Assembly (NCBI RefSeq): GCF_964656455.1
Contig: NC_135718.1
Span: forward strand, 130,431,966-130,495,965
DNA length: 64,000 nucleotides
Reading direction: 5' to 3'
DNA from: Halichoerus grypus
Taxonomy: Eukaryota > Chordata > Mammalia > Carnivora > Phocidae
Below are positions 21,843-32,784 of the stretch, piece by piece (position 1 is the stretch's first letter; every line of letters starts with the position of its first letter). Made by a program: the position numbers and the translations under genes. Below the pieces are notes generated by a model, which was given only the letters and a program-made list of their open reading frames with translations, made no database searches and was not told where the DNA came from.

Positions 21843-23164
21843 ATTTGCCATTTGAACAATTTAAAATGTATAATTCAGTGGTATTTAGTATATTCACAAT
21901 GTTATCCAACTGTCACTACAATCTATTTCCAAACTTTTCCATCACCCCAAATAGAAACTCTGTGGCCATTAAGCACAACTCCACATTCCCTGCTCCCCAG
22001 CCCCTAGTAACCTCTAATTTACTTTCTGTCTCTATGAATTTGACTACACTGGGTACCTCCTATAAGTGGAATCATACAGGATTTGTCCCTTTGTGTCTGG
22101 CTTATTTCACTTAGCATAATGTTTTCAAGATTCATCAATATTGGAGTGTGTATCAGAATGCCATTGCTTTTTATGGCTGGATAACATTCTATTGTATGGA
22201 TATACCACATTTTATTTAGCCACTCATCCATCCACGGACACTTGGGTTGTTTTCACCCTTTGGCTATTGTGAATAATGCAGTGATGAACACTGGTCTATA
22301 AGCATGTGTTTGCATCCCTGTTTTCCATTCTTTTGGGTGTATACTTAGGGGTGGAATTGCTGGTATGATAATTTTATGTTTAACTTTTTGAGGAACTGCC
22401 AAATTTGCATGTTGGCCATTTGTATATCTTCTTTGGAGAAATGTCTACTCAAGTCCTTTGCCCATTTTTAAATTTGGGTTGTTTGTCTTTTTGTTGTTGA
22501 GTTTTAGGAATTCTTTGCAGATTCTGGATATTAAACGCTTACCAGATGTATGATTTGCAAATATTTTCTTCCATTCTTCAGGTTGTCTTTCCATTGTCTT
22601 GATAATGTCCTTTGATGCACAGTTTTAAATTTTGATGAAGTCCAATTCATCTATTTTTTTCTCTTGTTGCTTATGCTTTTGGTGTCACATGTAAGGATCT
22701 GTTATCAAACCCAAGGTCATAAGGATTTACCTCTTGTTTTCTTCTAAGAGTTTTAGGTTTTGGCTCTTATAGTTAGGTTGTTGATTGATCCATTTTGAGT
22801 TAATTTTTTTTATATGGTGTGAGGTAGGGGTCCAAATTCAGTTCTTTTGCATGTGTAAATCCAACTGTCCCAGCACCATTTGTTAAAGAAACCATTCTTT
22901 CCCCATTGAGAGGAAACCATTCTTTCCCCATTGAGCACTCTTGTCAAAAATCAATTGGTCATAGATGTATAGGACTCTCAATTCTATTCCCCTGGTCTAT
23001 ATGTCTGTCTGTATGCTAGTACCATACTGATTTGACTACTATAGTTTTATGGTTTTAGAGTAAGTTTTGAAATCAGGAGATGCAAGTCTCTGACTTGATT
23101 TGTTGTTCTTCTTCAGGATTGTTTTGGCTATTTAGGGCTTCTTGTGATTCTTTATGTATTTGAA
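21843..23164 (-). mobile_element. L1M LINE, 1.3 kb of ORF2 end and 3' region
   Basis: This is the longest L1 in the window. On the minus strand at 22019-22231 the frame contains MWYIHTIECYPAIKSNGILI, matching the conserved ORF2 C-terminus ('MWYIHTMEYYSAIKRNEI' type). Plus-strand text includes 'cagcaccatttgttaaagaa' and 'tctgtctgtatgctagtacc', which lie deeper in ORF2. It is interrupted by stops and a 25 bp tandem duplication at 22888-22935. Confidence 0.94.
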
Positions 23165-23400
23165 TATAATCATTTTTGAACATATCTTTTTATGGATCTA
23201 TAAGTGCTGGTTTCTACTGGGTGACTACCCAGAGATACTGCTGTGACATACAATATCAGTATGTCCAGCTTTAGTACGCACTGTCTGTTTCACGAAGTGA
23301 TTGTGCCAGTTTATTCTTCTACCAACAATCTATGAGAGTTCCAGTTGTGCCACGTCTTTTACCAACATTTGGTCATCTCAATTCTTTTGTAAAGTTTTAA
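23165..23400 (-). mobile_element. Separate, older L1M 3' fragment
   Basis: Text such as 'tttctactgggtgactacccagag' and 'ctaccaacaatctatgagagttccagttg' belongs to the 3' region that already appears in the preceding element. This is therefore a second copy rather than its continuation. Confidence 0.7.
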
Positions 23401-23489
23401 ACTTTCTGGTAGTTTGCCCCCAAATTATGAGTGAAACATTGCTGTATTTTTCAAGGTCAGTGTAAGCATCTACATCTTTGTTCAGGTGA

Positions 23490-23917
23490 TCTTTCTCTTG
23501 GCACCAAGTCTTGGAAAGTGCTACTTGCTCCATGCCCCACCAGCAGCAGCCAGGGTCTTGCTCAGCTCCAGAAGCTGGAGATCTGGCCAGTGAGTTGCAT
23601 CTTTACAGCACAAAAGCTCAGCTTATGCGAGAGAACCTTGGGATTTGGAGTGTGCTTTTTAAGGTGCTAAAGGAAAATTGGTCATTGGATTCTGTCCTGG
23701 CTGTAGCAGTCAGCCATATGAACGTCATGGTGGATGAGGCTTTTGGAGCTGTGCCTAGCCTCTGAGAGAGATCAGTTCTTAGGGAACTGCTTCACAAGAA
23801 AGAGGAAGCTAGCAGAGCTGTCCCATTTGACCTTGGGCATTTGCTCCTAGAAGAGGCTCCTTCAGACACAGAGCTTGAGTCCAAGGAGAGTAAGTGGCTT
23901 TTCCTAGCCCTATAGCA
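23490..23917 (+). pseudogene. Protein-like open frame with one in-frame TGA, unrecognised
   Basis: One plus-strand frame stays open from 23490 to the TGA at 23763-23765, and after that stop to a TAG at 23915. Before the stop it reads like a soluble helical protein (for example STKAQLMRENLGIWSVLF and ending VDEAFGAVPSL). After it the style continues (ERSVLRELLHKKEEASRAV). The first stop could be a CGA-to-TGA change. A splice-donor-like GTAAGT lies at 23890 and an acceptor-like pyrimidine stretch ends 'tttgttcag' at 23484, but the reading frame has a TGA just after that acceptor and the donor lies in MIR-like text. I cannot name a parent protein. It may be a decayed exon or retrocopy, or a chance frame. 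Confidence 0.3.
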
Positions 23918-23990
23918 CACTAGGGCTGGAGACTCTCAGACCTATGTCTTGTGCTTGCCCAGGGCAGTGACTGCTCTTTCCATGTTCAGC
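23862..23990 (-). mobile_element. MIR SINE relic
   Basis: 'gagagtaagtggcttttcctagcc', 'tatagcacactagggctggag' and 'cagacctatgtc' match the MIR core on the minus strand. It overlaps the end of the protein-like frame. Confidence 0.45.
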
Positions 23991-23999
23991 TTGCTGATT

Positions 24000-24540
24000 A
24001 GCCAAACTCAAGTCATGTAGTTCAGTAAACATTTACTGCAGGCCTCTGTGTACCAGGCATGGAACCAGGCACCTTGGGACCTGCAAAAGTCAGGACGAAG
24101 TCACTAACTATGTGTTATTCATCATCCTGTAGGGGAGGAAATACTTGCACACATCACTGCAATGAAAGGAGGACGAGGTCTGTGCTTAGTGAGGATATAC
24201 ATAATGTGCTTTGGGAACCAGAGGCAGGATGTTCATGTCCAGCCAAAGGGCGGCATTGCCTTCCTGGAGGAGGTGGCATTGGCCCCGGGCCTTAGAGGAT
24301 GAGTAGGATTCTGTTGAGCAGAAGTGGAATAAGGGAACTCTAGGAAAAGAAACATAAAAAGCAGAAGAGGAGGTAGGCTGTTCCAGGCATTTGGAGAAAA
24401 GCAAGTGTAGTCAGATTACTGGATGCTGACAAGGAGTTTCCTAGATGTCTGCAGGGGGGAGGTGGATTTTATTCTGTAGGAACAGGGAGCCCCTGCAGGG
24501 TTTGCAGGTGGACATTTAATATTGTTCCTGACTGGAGAGC
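24000..24540 (-). mobile_element. L2 LINE relic, about 0.5 kb
   Basis: 'cagtaaacatttactgcaggcctctgtgtaccaggcatgg', 'ttcctggaggaggtggcattgg', 'ggccttagaggatgagtagg', 'ggctgttccaggcatttggag' and 'ggtggattttattctgtagg' follow the reverse complement of L2 in order. Confidence 0.75.
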
Positions 24541-24589
24541 ATTCTGGTAACACAGGGTAATTCGCAGATGCGAATGCCCAACCCTCTCT

Positions 24590-25200
24590 GGCTTCTGCTT
24601 CTGCACACACAGACCCACACATAAGGAGAAGCACAGACGTAGTGCACACATCAAGGTAGACGTACATACATCTAGGAACCAGGACAAACACATGCACCGA
24701 GACCAAGAGACCCACACATCAAAACACATACCCATATATGAGAACTTACTGAACACACACACACACACACACACACACGAGTTCACACTTACAGGCACAT
24801 ATGGAATGATACCATCCTGTTAACGGAAGGAGGCATGCAGTCAGTGCCACGTACATGGACTGGAACATCTGTAGATTCACTAAGACAGGTACCCACACAT
24901 ATCGGACCACACTAATGATATGAGTCGTGCATACGAGACAGAAACTATGGGACAGACATACCCATATGCTCACCAAGCCAGGCAGGGAGACATATGCATA
25001 CCCTGAAACACTATCACACTTTCACACACACGCACACAGCCAAGCAGAGTGCTCACACTCACGGAGCCATACACTTGGGAACTGCAACTCTTCCCAGGGA
25101 TGCACAGGTATATCCTTCATGCATGCTCACAAACACATGCTCACGTGTAGGCACACCCACGAGGCAGTCACACCACCGCAGAGGCACACACAGACTCAAG
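24590..25200 (+). repeat. Degenerate CA-rich tract with a pure (CA)n core
   Basis: About 600 bp in which ACAC/CACATA/CACACG words recur every few bases, separated by short mixed spacers. A pure (CA)n run of about 13 units lies at 24753-24778. The Cys/Val and Thr/His-rich frames here reflect the composition. Confidence 0.8.
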
Positions 25201-26560
25201 TGGGTGCCGACTCAGGCCATGCTGCTGGGGGGGTTCCTCACGTTCCCCTCCCAGGCCCCCCATGAATGTGTGATCTGGGCTCTCAGCGCTGGAGGGGCCC
25301 TCAGACGCGCCCTCCCACTCAGTGCTGGGATTTCTACAGCTTCTCTGACACGGGCCACCCAGGGTTCTGCTTAAATCCTTCGGACAAAATACCGCAAGTT
25401 TCCTGTTGTAATGGAAGTCACTTTCCATCTCGGGAAGTGAGGATTATGCACGCAGAGAGGAAACTAGACCCTTAGCCGGGTCGGTCAACAGCCAGTTAAC
25501 AACTGCAGCTTGAGGGCCTCAGGCTCACCCAGCCCCACGCTGTCCCCTCGATTCCTGTCGGCAGTCCCTTGGCCACTCTCTGGCAAGGTCAACTGTCCCC
25601 CAGATCACTGTATTGCGGATCTCTTTGATATGGCAGAGTGGGTGGGCGGAGCTTGGCACACCAGTCCTCCCAGGGGAGGGCAGTGGGTGGCAGGGGGTGA
25701 GCCTGCAGGGGCTGGGGAGTCCTGCCTAGGACCTGGGATGAGATGGAGCTCTCCTGCAGGCAGCCAGCTGTCTTCACAACCACAGCCATCCCGTGCTAGT
25801 GTGGGCCATCCTCTGCGGATGTGACCCACGTTTAGGCCGACCAGCCCCAGCAGCTCTCCCTGTTCCCTACTGCGTCCCTCCCCCTGGCTGCCAACCCTTC
25901 CCCACTCGCTGTCCTGCGCTGGGACAGTCGTCCTCACTTGAGAAGGGGGCTATGACACAGCTGGCTCTGAGGGATTGACCAGTGTGGCTGCCTCCAAAGA
26001 AGCCTCCAGAAGCCAGGAGAACTTCAAAGCAGTGGGGCAGCCCTGCCCTCTGGGTCGGCCGCCCATCTGAATGCTTGCCTAATTTTCTCAGAATCTAACC
26101 TCCTTTTACTCCTCTTCAGTGTGGGATAAATCTGGTCTCTCCCTTAACCCCTCTCTTACCCTGCTGATATGGAAAACGGACTCCCTCTGCCCCCACCTGG
26201 GGTGTGCCCTCCTACTCTGGCTCTGAACCGTAGGGCTGACACCTTCCAGTCTGGTTGGGGCTTTCTCAACTCTCCTTCCCACATCCTTACAAAGTCCACT
26301 AACCCATGTTCATTATAGACAAGAGAAATGGCTCAACAGTAGCCCCTGGGAGAAGGCCAGGCTGGGGCCAAGGTGTGGGGCAGGGGGGAGCCAGGGTCAG
26401 AGGGCTGCATTGTGGACTTGAAGCTCAGTAAGAGGCTGTGATGTGATGGTCAGAGAGACCGTGCACACGGAGCTTCCCCAGAGGAAGGGCAGCATCTGGA
26501 ACCAGGGCTGGCCTGTGTTCTGTGCTGGGGATTGCACCATACTGTCACACGTACCTTTTC
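25201..26560. other. GC-rich unique sequence, no gene recognised
   Basis: Frames of 104-112 codons exist on both strands but overlap and carry no domain. The CT-rich portions and the lack of recognisable repeats suggest ordinary intronic or intergenic DNA. Confidence 0.4.
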
Positions 26561-26877
26561 TTATTCACGAAAGTAGTTTATGATCTTTGCAGAAAATTTA
26601 GAAAATAAATATAAGCACAAAGGAGAAAATGCAGATCATCCATCATTTCATTACCCAGAGAGAGCCATTCTTACTCTGTTTGTGCAATCTGCTCTTTGCA
26701 CTAAATAATCTTTCATATCATTAAAATATTGTTCTATGTTATTTCATTGCTTTAATAACTATATAATATTTCATGGCTTATGATAGTAATAAGAATCCAA
26801 CCTTTTTTTTTGGTATTTACCATATGCATCAGGCATTATCATTCATTGAATTTTGTAACTTGAGATAGATACTATCA

Positions 26878-27005
26878 TTACCCCAATTATACAAATAAAG
26901 AGAATGAGGCACAGAGAGGCTAAATAACTTGCCCAAGGTAACACAGCCAGTAAATGGCAGAGCCAAATTTTGAACCCAGGTCGTCTGGCTCCAGAACCCT
27001 TATTT
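26878..27005 (-). mobile_element. MIR SINE relic
   Basis: 'gaatgaggcacagagaggctaaataacttgcccaaggtaacacagccag' and 'tttgaacccaggtcgtctggctccag' are among the best-preserved MIR text in the window, on the minus strand. Confidence 0.88.
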
Positions 27006-27210
27006 TTACACACTACTTCCTGTCAAACCATGGACATACCATAGTTCATCATTTCCCCTAGTGATGGCTCTTCAGATTGTTTCTAAATTTTTACCATTAC
27101 AAACAATATTCTGATGAACATTTGTGTGACTTACATATTCTCATTATCCTCAATTATTCACCTAAGATCTACTCTCAGAAGTAGAATTTATGAAACAAGG
27201 CATAAACATT

Positions 27211-27418
27211 TTTTAAAAAGATTTAATATATTTATTTTGAGAGAGAGGGAGAAAGCACAAGCAGGGGGAGGGGTAGAGGGAGAGAGAGAATCTCAAGCCA
27301 ACTCCGAGTTGAGCATGGAGCCCAATGTGGGGCTTAATCCCACGACCCTGAGATCATGACCTGAACCAAAATCAAGAGTCAGATGTGGACTTAATGGACT
27401 GAGCCACTGAGGCACCCC
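27211..27418 (-). mobile_element. Older-variant CAN-SINE
   Basis: T-rich left end, 'gagatcatgacctgaaccaaaatcaagagtcag', head 'gactgagccactgaggcacccc'. Target duplication ggcataaacatt (27199-27210) versus ggcataagaatt (27421-27432), two mismatches. It sits inside the L1 fragment. Confidence 0.93.
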
Positions 27419-27539
27419 AGGGCATAAGAATTTTAGATGCATTTTCAGATTTCCCTCCAGAAGAACGTTAGCAAGGTCCACTCTTACCAGCAAAATAGGA
27501 GGACTGGGCCTTACACTTTAAGAGAGAGCCTGACCCTCA

Positions 27540-27790
27540 GAAGCTTGACCACGTAGGGGGAACAGGATGGTGCAGGGAATGGAAGGAGTTGCGTGGGGGG
27601 CAGCCGAAGGGACTGGAGATACGTAGTCTGGAGAAGACCTCGATGCTGAAGGCAAGGGTACACTCATGTCGATAGTCAAATGTGCGACAGGCTGTTGAAC
27701 AGAAGAGAGAGTGGTTTGTCCTGAGGCCCTAGAGCAGAAGTGGACCAGCGGGCTGAAGTTGACATTGTGAGAGCCCTCGTCCTTCATTGG
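27540..27790 (+). mobile_element. CR1/L3 LINE 3' relic
   Basis: 'gggactggagatacgtagtctggagaagacctcgatgctgaaggc', 'caggctgttgaacagaagagag' and 'ccctagagcagaagtggaccagcgggctgaagttgac' follow the CR1/L3 3' consensus ('cctggagaagag...ggctgtcatgtggaagag...gggcagaactaggaccaatgggtggaagtt'). The 173-codon minus-strand frame across it is antisense to this relic. Confidence 0.55.
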
Positions 27791-30010
27791 GCTTTGGATC
27801 AGCGGGGTGGGTGTTGAATAAATTTTACACGACCCACTGCCATCCCGGCTTGGGTTCGAGTAGGGTGTGTATATGGGGGGGGTCGATACCACCCACAGAA
27901 CATTACATCTTCTAGTCTTAACCAAGGGGTCTGCTCCTCCTTCCACCCCTGCCTTGGGGAGCCTGGCCCAGCCTGGTACTTCTGTCCATCTATTCCTTCG
28001 GAGCCTGAGCAGCACAGCCTGGCTTGTGTCATGGGCCACATAACTCCTCCATTATGCATGAGGGGGACCCAGCGGTGAGCGAATGAGCAAGCCAGGGTGG
28101 GGGGCGGGAGGCTGAGTGGTTATTAATAAACAAGTGTATTGTGTGGGATTCCATTCACAGCACTTTCAGAGGACGTGGTGGGCTTGAGATAAGAAAGCCC
28201 TGTTTATGCCACCGAGGGCTGGGGAGGTGGCAAGTGGGAGGTGGCAAGGAGCAGGGAAGCCAGGAATTATTTTGATTCGCCCCGGGGCAGGGCTGCTGTG
28301 TTTGCTCTGAGGCCAGCATCCAGGGGGAAGGTCTAGCTGGGGTTTTTGCTCAGGCCTCTGCCCATTGGAATGGCCTGGGTCCTGAGAGATGCCTAGCTCT
28401 CCATCCCCACCTGTCCCCATGGAGGGAGAGTGAGAAGACACTGGATGAACTGGAGCACGACACGTTCAGGAGAGAGGTGGGGTGGTCACCTCTACCCTAC
28501 TCCCGGCCTCCTGTCCCCACCCCATTCCTCCTTCCAGGTGAGTCCTTCTGCTTTGGCCCTCCCAGACTCCGAAGTGGCCTGTGTTGGGATGGTGCCTTGT
28601 TTCCTGAAGATGCTGGAGTTGTGTTTGTGGGCAAGATCTGCAAGAAGCTTTCTAGCCAGGGAGCGGACTGGTTTGGTGTTAGGATGTGGAACATGAAGCA
28701 AGCAGGCCAGAAGGGAGAGAAGCAATAAGGAGGGATTAGCTTCAATTTCAGAGGAAGAGTGGCAAGGGATGAGGCGCCCACACCCTGGCAAGGCTGCGCA
28801 GGGGAGCCCTGGTCGGAAGGGTGTCTGGGGAAGTGAGAGGCTGAGGAGCATTTGTCAGAGGGGACTCAGGCTGCGCATCTGATTGCAAAGCCCGTATTAA
28901 CTCTGGGACTTGTTGTCCCTCTGGGTTAGCCCTCCTGAGCCCCTCCCTTTCTCTCCCTCAGCCCTTGGCTCTGATCCCCACCATCCCCAAATAGCCCTCT
29001 CCTTCCAGCAGAGCCTATCCGACTTAGTCTTGGCATCTCTGGATCTCAGTCCAGGGATGCAGAAGCTGCTGGCTGGGAAGAAGTGAGAACAGGCCATTTT
29101 GCTCTCCACTCTTCTAGGGATGCAGAGCTAGTTTTGATTCAGGGAGTCTTGATTCCCTTTCACTTAGAGTTGAACCAAAACAAGAGGGAAGCCAGGGCCC
29201 AGGCAGGCCTGGGTCACCTGGCTCTGTCAGGAGCTAATGGTGCTCCCTTTGGCCTTTGCAAGTGGCTCTGGCCTGGAGTTCCCCTGATTTGGGACACGTT
29301 TCCATCTCAAGCCAGCTCTGAGGGGCTCTGGGCTGGTTTGGCTGTAAGCTGGGAGGGAGAAGGGGGCCGGTGGCAGGGACTGTCTCTCCGGCACTCCTCA
29401 TGGCTCCCTGCGGCAGCGCTTGGACCCAGTGACTTGAACTTTTTGTTTGGATTGGAGAACTGTAGCTCCTCCTTGGGCTCTCCACTCCTGCAGGCGCTGT
29501 GGGCACTCGCTTCCCTTCCCCTCCCACGGTCTGAAGAGGTGGCGACTATTTTTAGAAGCATCTGCCTGCTCCTAGGAGCACTGTTCCTGTGATGTGTGTG
29601 CCAGGCTGGATGCTCTTCTACTAACACAGGGCACCGGAGCTAGCAAAACAGCTGGAGGTCAGGAGTGGGGCCGGGGGCGGGGGGGTGTGTGATCAGCCCC
29701 ACCGCGGTCCACCTGCCTGGGCACCTGGCCTGGAGGAATGACCCAGCATCTTCCACCAAGATTTTCAGGGGTTCCTACTGACTACTATGTGGCTGTCAGT
29801 TGCTTTGGGAGGTTCCTGGAAGGTCCAGGAGCAGAGACAAGGGTCTTCCTCAGAGAGGCAGGCAGGCTGAGTCATGCTGTGAGCACGCCCCTCTCAGGAA
29901 GACAAGCCCGGTGTGTACCAGGAGGGGTCGGCAAGGTGGCCTCTCCCCAGGGATGGGAGAGCCATCACAACTGTCACAGGCGACTGCTCACTGAGAGCTT
30001 TTCCCGGGAT
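27791..30010. other. GC-rich unique sequence, no gene recognised
   Basis: About 2.2 kb with frames of up to 169 codons (29083-29592, plus) on overlapping strands and no recognised domain. It contains a G-rich run near 29670 ('gggggcgggggggtgtg') with G-quadruplex potential, and TTATTAATAAACAAG text near 28121. Confidence 0.4.
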
Positions 30011-30011
30011 A

Positions 30012-30135
30012 GGCTGTCCTCCGAGCTCTTGACGTCTGTTGTCTCTTGTAACCCATGCTACTGTCCTTTTAGAATCGAGAAAACCGAGACCCAGGGAAGT
30101 TAAGCATGTTGCCCAGTGTCACACTGTCCATGACC
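30012..30135 (-). mobile_element. MIR SINE relic
   Basis: 'ttagaatcgagaaaaccgagacccagggaagttaagcatgttgcccagtgtcacac' is the MIR core on the minus strand. Confidence 0.65.
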
Positions 30136-30179
30136 AAGCCAGTCGCCCTCCCCAGCCCAAGACCGTGTTAACTCTTGAG

Positions 30180-30400
30180 CCCTTGTGCTGGGCTGCTTCC
30201 CCATAGAAGGCAACAGATGCTTTGTTTTGGAGGCCACAGGAAGAATTGAGGTCAGATGCAAAGGAGGACTTCCTGACAGTGAGAAGGGCCACGTGGAATC
30301 TTTCTTGGAGATCTTTGAGAAGCATCTAGTGCCTCAGGAGGGGGCCTTCCTGCAGGCTGGACTCTGGATTGATGACCACTGGAGGGATCTGCTGTGAGAG
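30180..30400 (+). mobile_element. CR1/L3 LINE 3' relic
   Basis: 'ggaggacttcctgacagtgagaaggg', 'gtggaatctttcttggag', 'gcctcaggagg' and 'gactctggattgatgaccac' match the CR1/L3 3' consensus ('ggaagaacttcctaacagtgagagctgtcc...gggctgcctcaggaggt'). Confidence 0.5.
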
Positions 30401-30945
30401 ATGCTGGACCATGCATTAGTGGCCCAGGGCATAACCAACCAGCAGCCTCTGGGCACGCCAGCTGGGATTTGGGATCTGGAAAAGAGGCTGGGAGGTGGGG
30501 GATGGTGCTGAGAATTCTCCAGTAGGGAGAGGAAGCCAAGAGAGGGAAGCCACCCCTGGGAGCTCTGGAGCAGCTTGTGGGTTAATAGGCTTTTCATTTT
30601 GGCCTTCCCGTCAGATGTGCCTCTTTACCCAGAAAAATCTCTGGCTTTGCTCGAGCTCTGTTCCTGGAACCAGTCCCCTTCCAGAGGGTGCAAGTGTCTG
30701 TAGTTCCCGTGTGCTTAGGGACCACTGCTGGGGGCTTTCCAAGCGGAGGTGGGACTGGCGATCCACCTGGGTAGGACGCGGGCTCCTTTAGCCAGGCAGC
30801 TACAGGGCTCCTCACCCCATTTCTTGCCCTGTGTCACCCGGATCTGTACCACGGGGGCAGCCGCAGAGAAGAGTGGATGATGTCTCCCCCCTTGATCTGC
30901 TGCAGGGAGGAATGGTGCACCAGCGCCGGGAGGTAGTGTGGGGTA
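30401..30945. other. GC-rich unique sequence
   Basis: No gene or repeat recognised. Confidence 0.35.
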
Positions 30946-30949
30946 GACG

Positions 30950-31098
30950 TCAGACACATGGCTTCCAGCATCAGGCTGCCTGGCTTCCTGTCCAAGTTCC
31001 ACCCTGAGCTGCTTGACCTCCCAGTGTCCTCAGCTGTCAAGAGTGACATCAGTAGCACCTGTCTCTTGGACTTTGTGAAGATAAATGAATGAATCCAT
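30950..31098 (+). mobile_element. MIR SINE relic
   Basis: 'cttccagcatcaggctgcctggcttcctgtcc', 'gcttgacctcccagtgtcctcagctgtcaagagtgac' and 'aagataaatgaatg' form a plus-strand MIR. Confidence 0.55.
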
Positions 31099-31099
31099 G

Positions 31100-32008
31100 A
31101 CGTCATTTAGCACAGGAGGGAGGAAGAAGACCCCTCATTCCGGGGCTATGCAGCCACTTTGGTCTCTCTCCCACGCCGCCCTGCTCGGTCTTACACTGGG
31201 GCCCGGGCCTACGTCGGGCAGGTGGCCTCATCAAGTGCTGGTAGCTCAGTCCTCTGCTCCTGCCCTTGGCTCAGGGTAGATAACGCAGCTGCGTCCTGCT
31301 GCCACTCCCTTTAGCTGCAGGAGCCAGTGTGAGGCCAGATGCTCAAGGTCCAGGACTTCTGCTCCCTGGGCTGCATTCAGCCCCATTTATTTTGGGCTCT
31401 GTAGAAGTAAGAGTCCACTTCTGGTTTAGTCTACGTGTCTGACTTGGCAGGTCTTCCTCACAGCTCAGCCGTTACCTGCTGCTCAGGGGCCTGGGATTGA
31501 GTCAGGGCTTTCTTCTGCCCCCCTTCTGCCTGGTGACAGGCTCTCCAGTTCCAGCTGCTGCACTTCCAGCCCAGCATCCTGCGTCCACCTCCTTCTCTCC
31601 ATCTTTCTGGCTTCCTGGCCTGTGTGTCTCTGCCCCAGGTCCCTCCCTCTCTCGGCCAGCAGCCTTCTCCTTCTCCCGCCTCTGCCTTGTCCCTGGGCTG
31701 AACATCGTCCAGTTTAGACTTCTCCGGGATCCGAGGACACTTTGCATGCCCACAGCAAACATCTGTTGACATTTAGAAATACTGAAGGACCCACGTTTTC
31801 ATTTCCGTGTGAATGCTGCATGCTTTCCTTCTGGTATAGGAAGCTTAAAGCTGGGACCCGTGATAGAGTCTGCCCCACGGCCATGATCATTTTTGAAAAG
31901 GAGAGGTAACTTCCCACTTTGCCCCAGACTAAGCAGGGTCAGAATGAGGGGGTTGAGTGGAGGAGGGTGACATAATGCTTTCTGGCTGCCCCCAGTCACT
32001 GCCCTATC
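31100..32008. other. GC-rich unique sequence, no gene recognised
   Basis: Contains a pyrimidine-rich stretch at 31560-31690. Frames of 90-104 codons run on both strands here because pyrimidine/purine strand asymmetry suppresses stops. Confidence 0.4.
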
Positions 32009-32011
32009 CTT

Positions 32012-32185
32012 TTGATATATCTCCTCACTCAGTCCCTTCGATAACCTGATGAGTCAGATACACAATTCCCATTCTGTCTGTAGAAGGGGAAACAGAGAGG
32101 TTGAGTGACTTGCCTAAGGTCACACAGTGATTGAGTGGGAGAGTCAGGATTTGAGTGTGGGTCTGTTTTTCCTAGAATCACATAT
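32012..32185 (-). mobile_element. MIR SINE relic
   Basis: 'gaaggggaaacagagaggttgagtgacttgcctaaggtcacacagtgattg' and 'gtcaggatttgagtgtgggtctg' are clear minus-strand MIR text. Confidence 0.85.
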
Positions 32186-32219
32186 CCTTTAGAAGAAGGT
32201 AGGTTGGACAGGGGATATT

Positions 32220-32251
32220 AATGCAGACACATCTGAATGCAGACACATCTG
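32220..32251 (+). repeat. 16 bp perfect tandem duplication
   Basis: AATGCAGACACATCTG occurs twice head to tail (32220-32235, 32236-32251) with no mismatch. Confidence 0.97.
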
Positions 32252-32550
32252 GAGCTGGATTTTTGACTCTGAACAAACCCAAGTGTCCTATTCATGTCCC
32301 TTCCTCCTAACCCCCCATTGCCTGGCTGTGGATCTCTGAAGGGAAGAGGGGAGACCCCCACCTTGAACCTGTCAGGCCCCAGGGTGGGCCAGCAGTGCAG
32401 TCACACTGCTGAAGCCGTCAGCTTCCCACAGACCACACATGCCAGGGAATACACTGTATTTCGCTGAAAGAAGGGGAATAAAAAACAGAATGAGGAATCT
32501 GGAGGTGCCCAAATAATACAGTATTAGAAAGTTAAAGTGCTTCTCTTCCC

Positions 32551-32774
32551 GGGGACACCTGGGTGGCTCAGTCAGTTAAGCGGACAGCTCTTGATTTTGG
32601 CTCAGGTCATGATCTCAGGGTCCTGTCCTGGGACCAAGCCCCACATCAGGCTCCACACTCAGTGCGGAGTCTGCTTAAGTTTCTCTCTCTCTCTGCTCCC
32701 CCCCCCCAACTTGTGCACGCACTCTCTCTCTCTCCCTAAAATAAATAAATAAAAATCTTTTTTTTAAAAAAAAG
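32551..32774 (+). mobile_element. Older-variant CAN-SINE
   Basis: Head 'ggggacacctgggtggctcag', the older middle 'tcttgattttggctcaggtcatgatctcag', and an AAATAA tail. Its left target copy taaagtgcttctcttccc is at 32533-32550. The matching right copy lies beyond the next SINE at 32984-33001 (one mismatch). Confidence 0.94.
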
Positions 32775-32784
32775 CTACTTTAAA

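Larger units (their letters stand above)
26565..27495 (-). mobile_element. Old L1M LINE fragment, interrupted by a MIR-like block and a CAN-SINE
   Basis: L1 text occurs at 26565-26805 ('gcagaaaatttagaaaataaatataagcac', 'cattacccagagagagccattc'), at 27006-27205 ('ttgtttctaaatttttaccattacaaacaatattctgatgaac') and at 27419-27495 ('atttccctccagaagaacgttagcaagg'). Together they follow one reverse-complement L1 consensus in order. Confidence 0.7.

Noticed and set aside
24416..24976. Several minus-strand frames rich in Val, Cys and Ser
   Set aside because: Product of the CA-rich tract composition.
27518..28039. 173-codon minus-strand open frame
   Set aside because: The C-terminal half is antisense to a CR1/L3 relic. 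No domain or splice evidence.
28477..28728. Apparent exon with an upstream pyrimidine-rich acceptor ('attcctccttccag') and an open frame
   Set aside because: The AG is followed at once by GTGAGT, which is donor-like, so the splice signals are contradictory. No protein similarity was recognised.
29083..29592. 169-codon plus-strand open frame
   Set aside because: No domain, no start context worth noting, and two other frames overlap it on the opposite strand.
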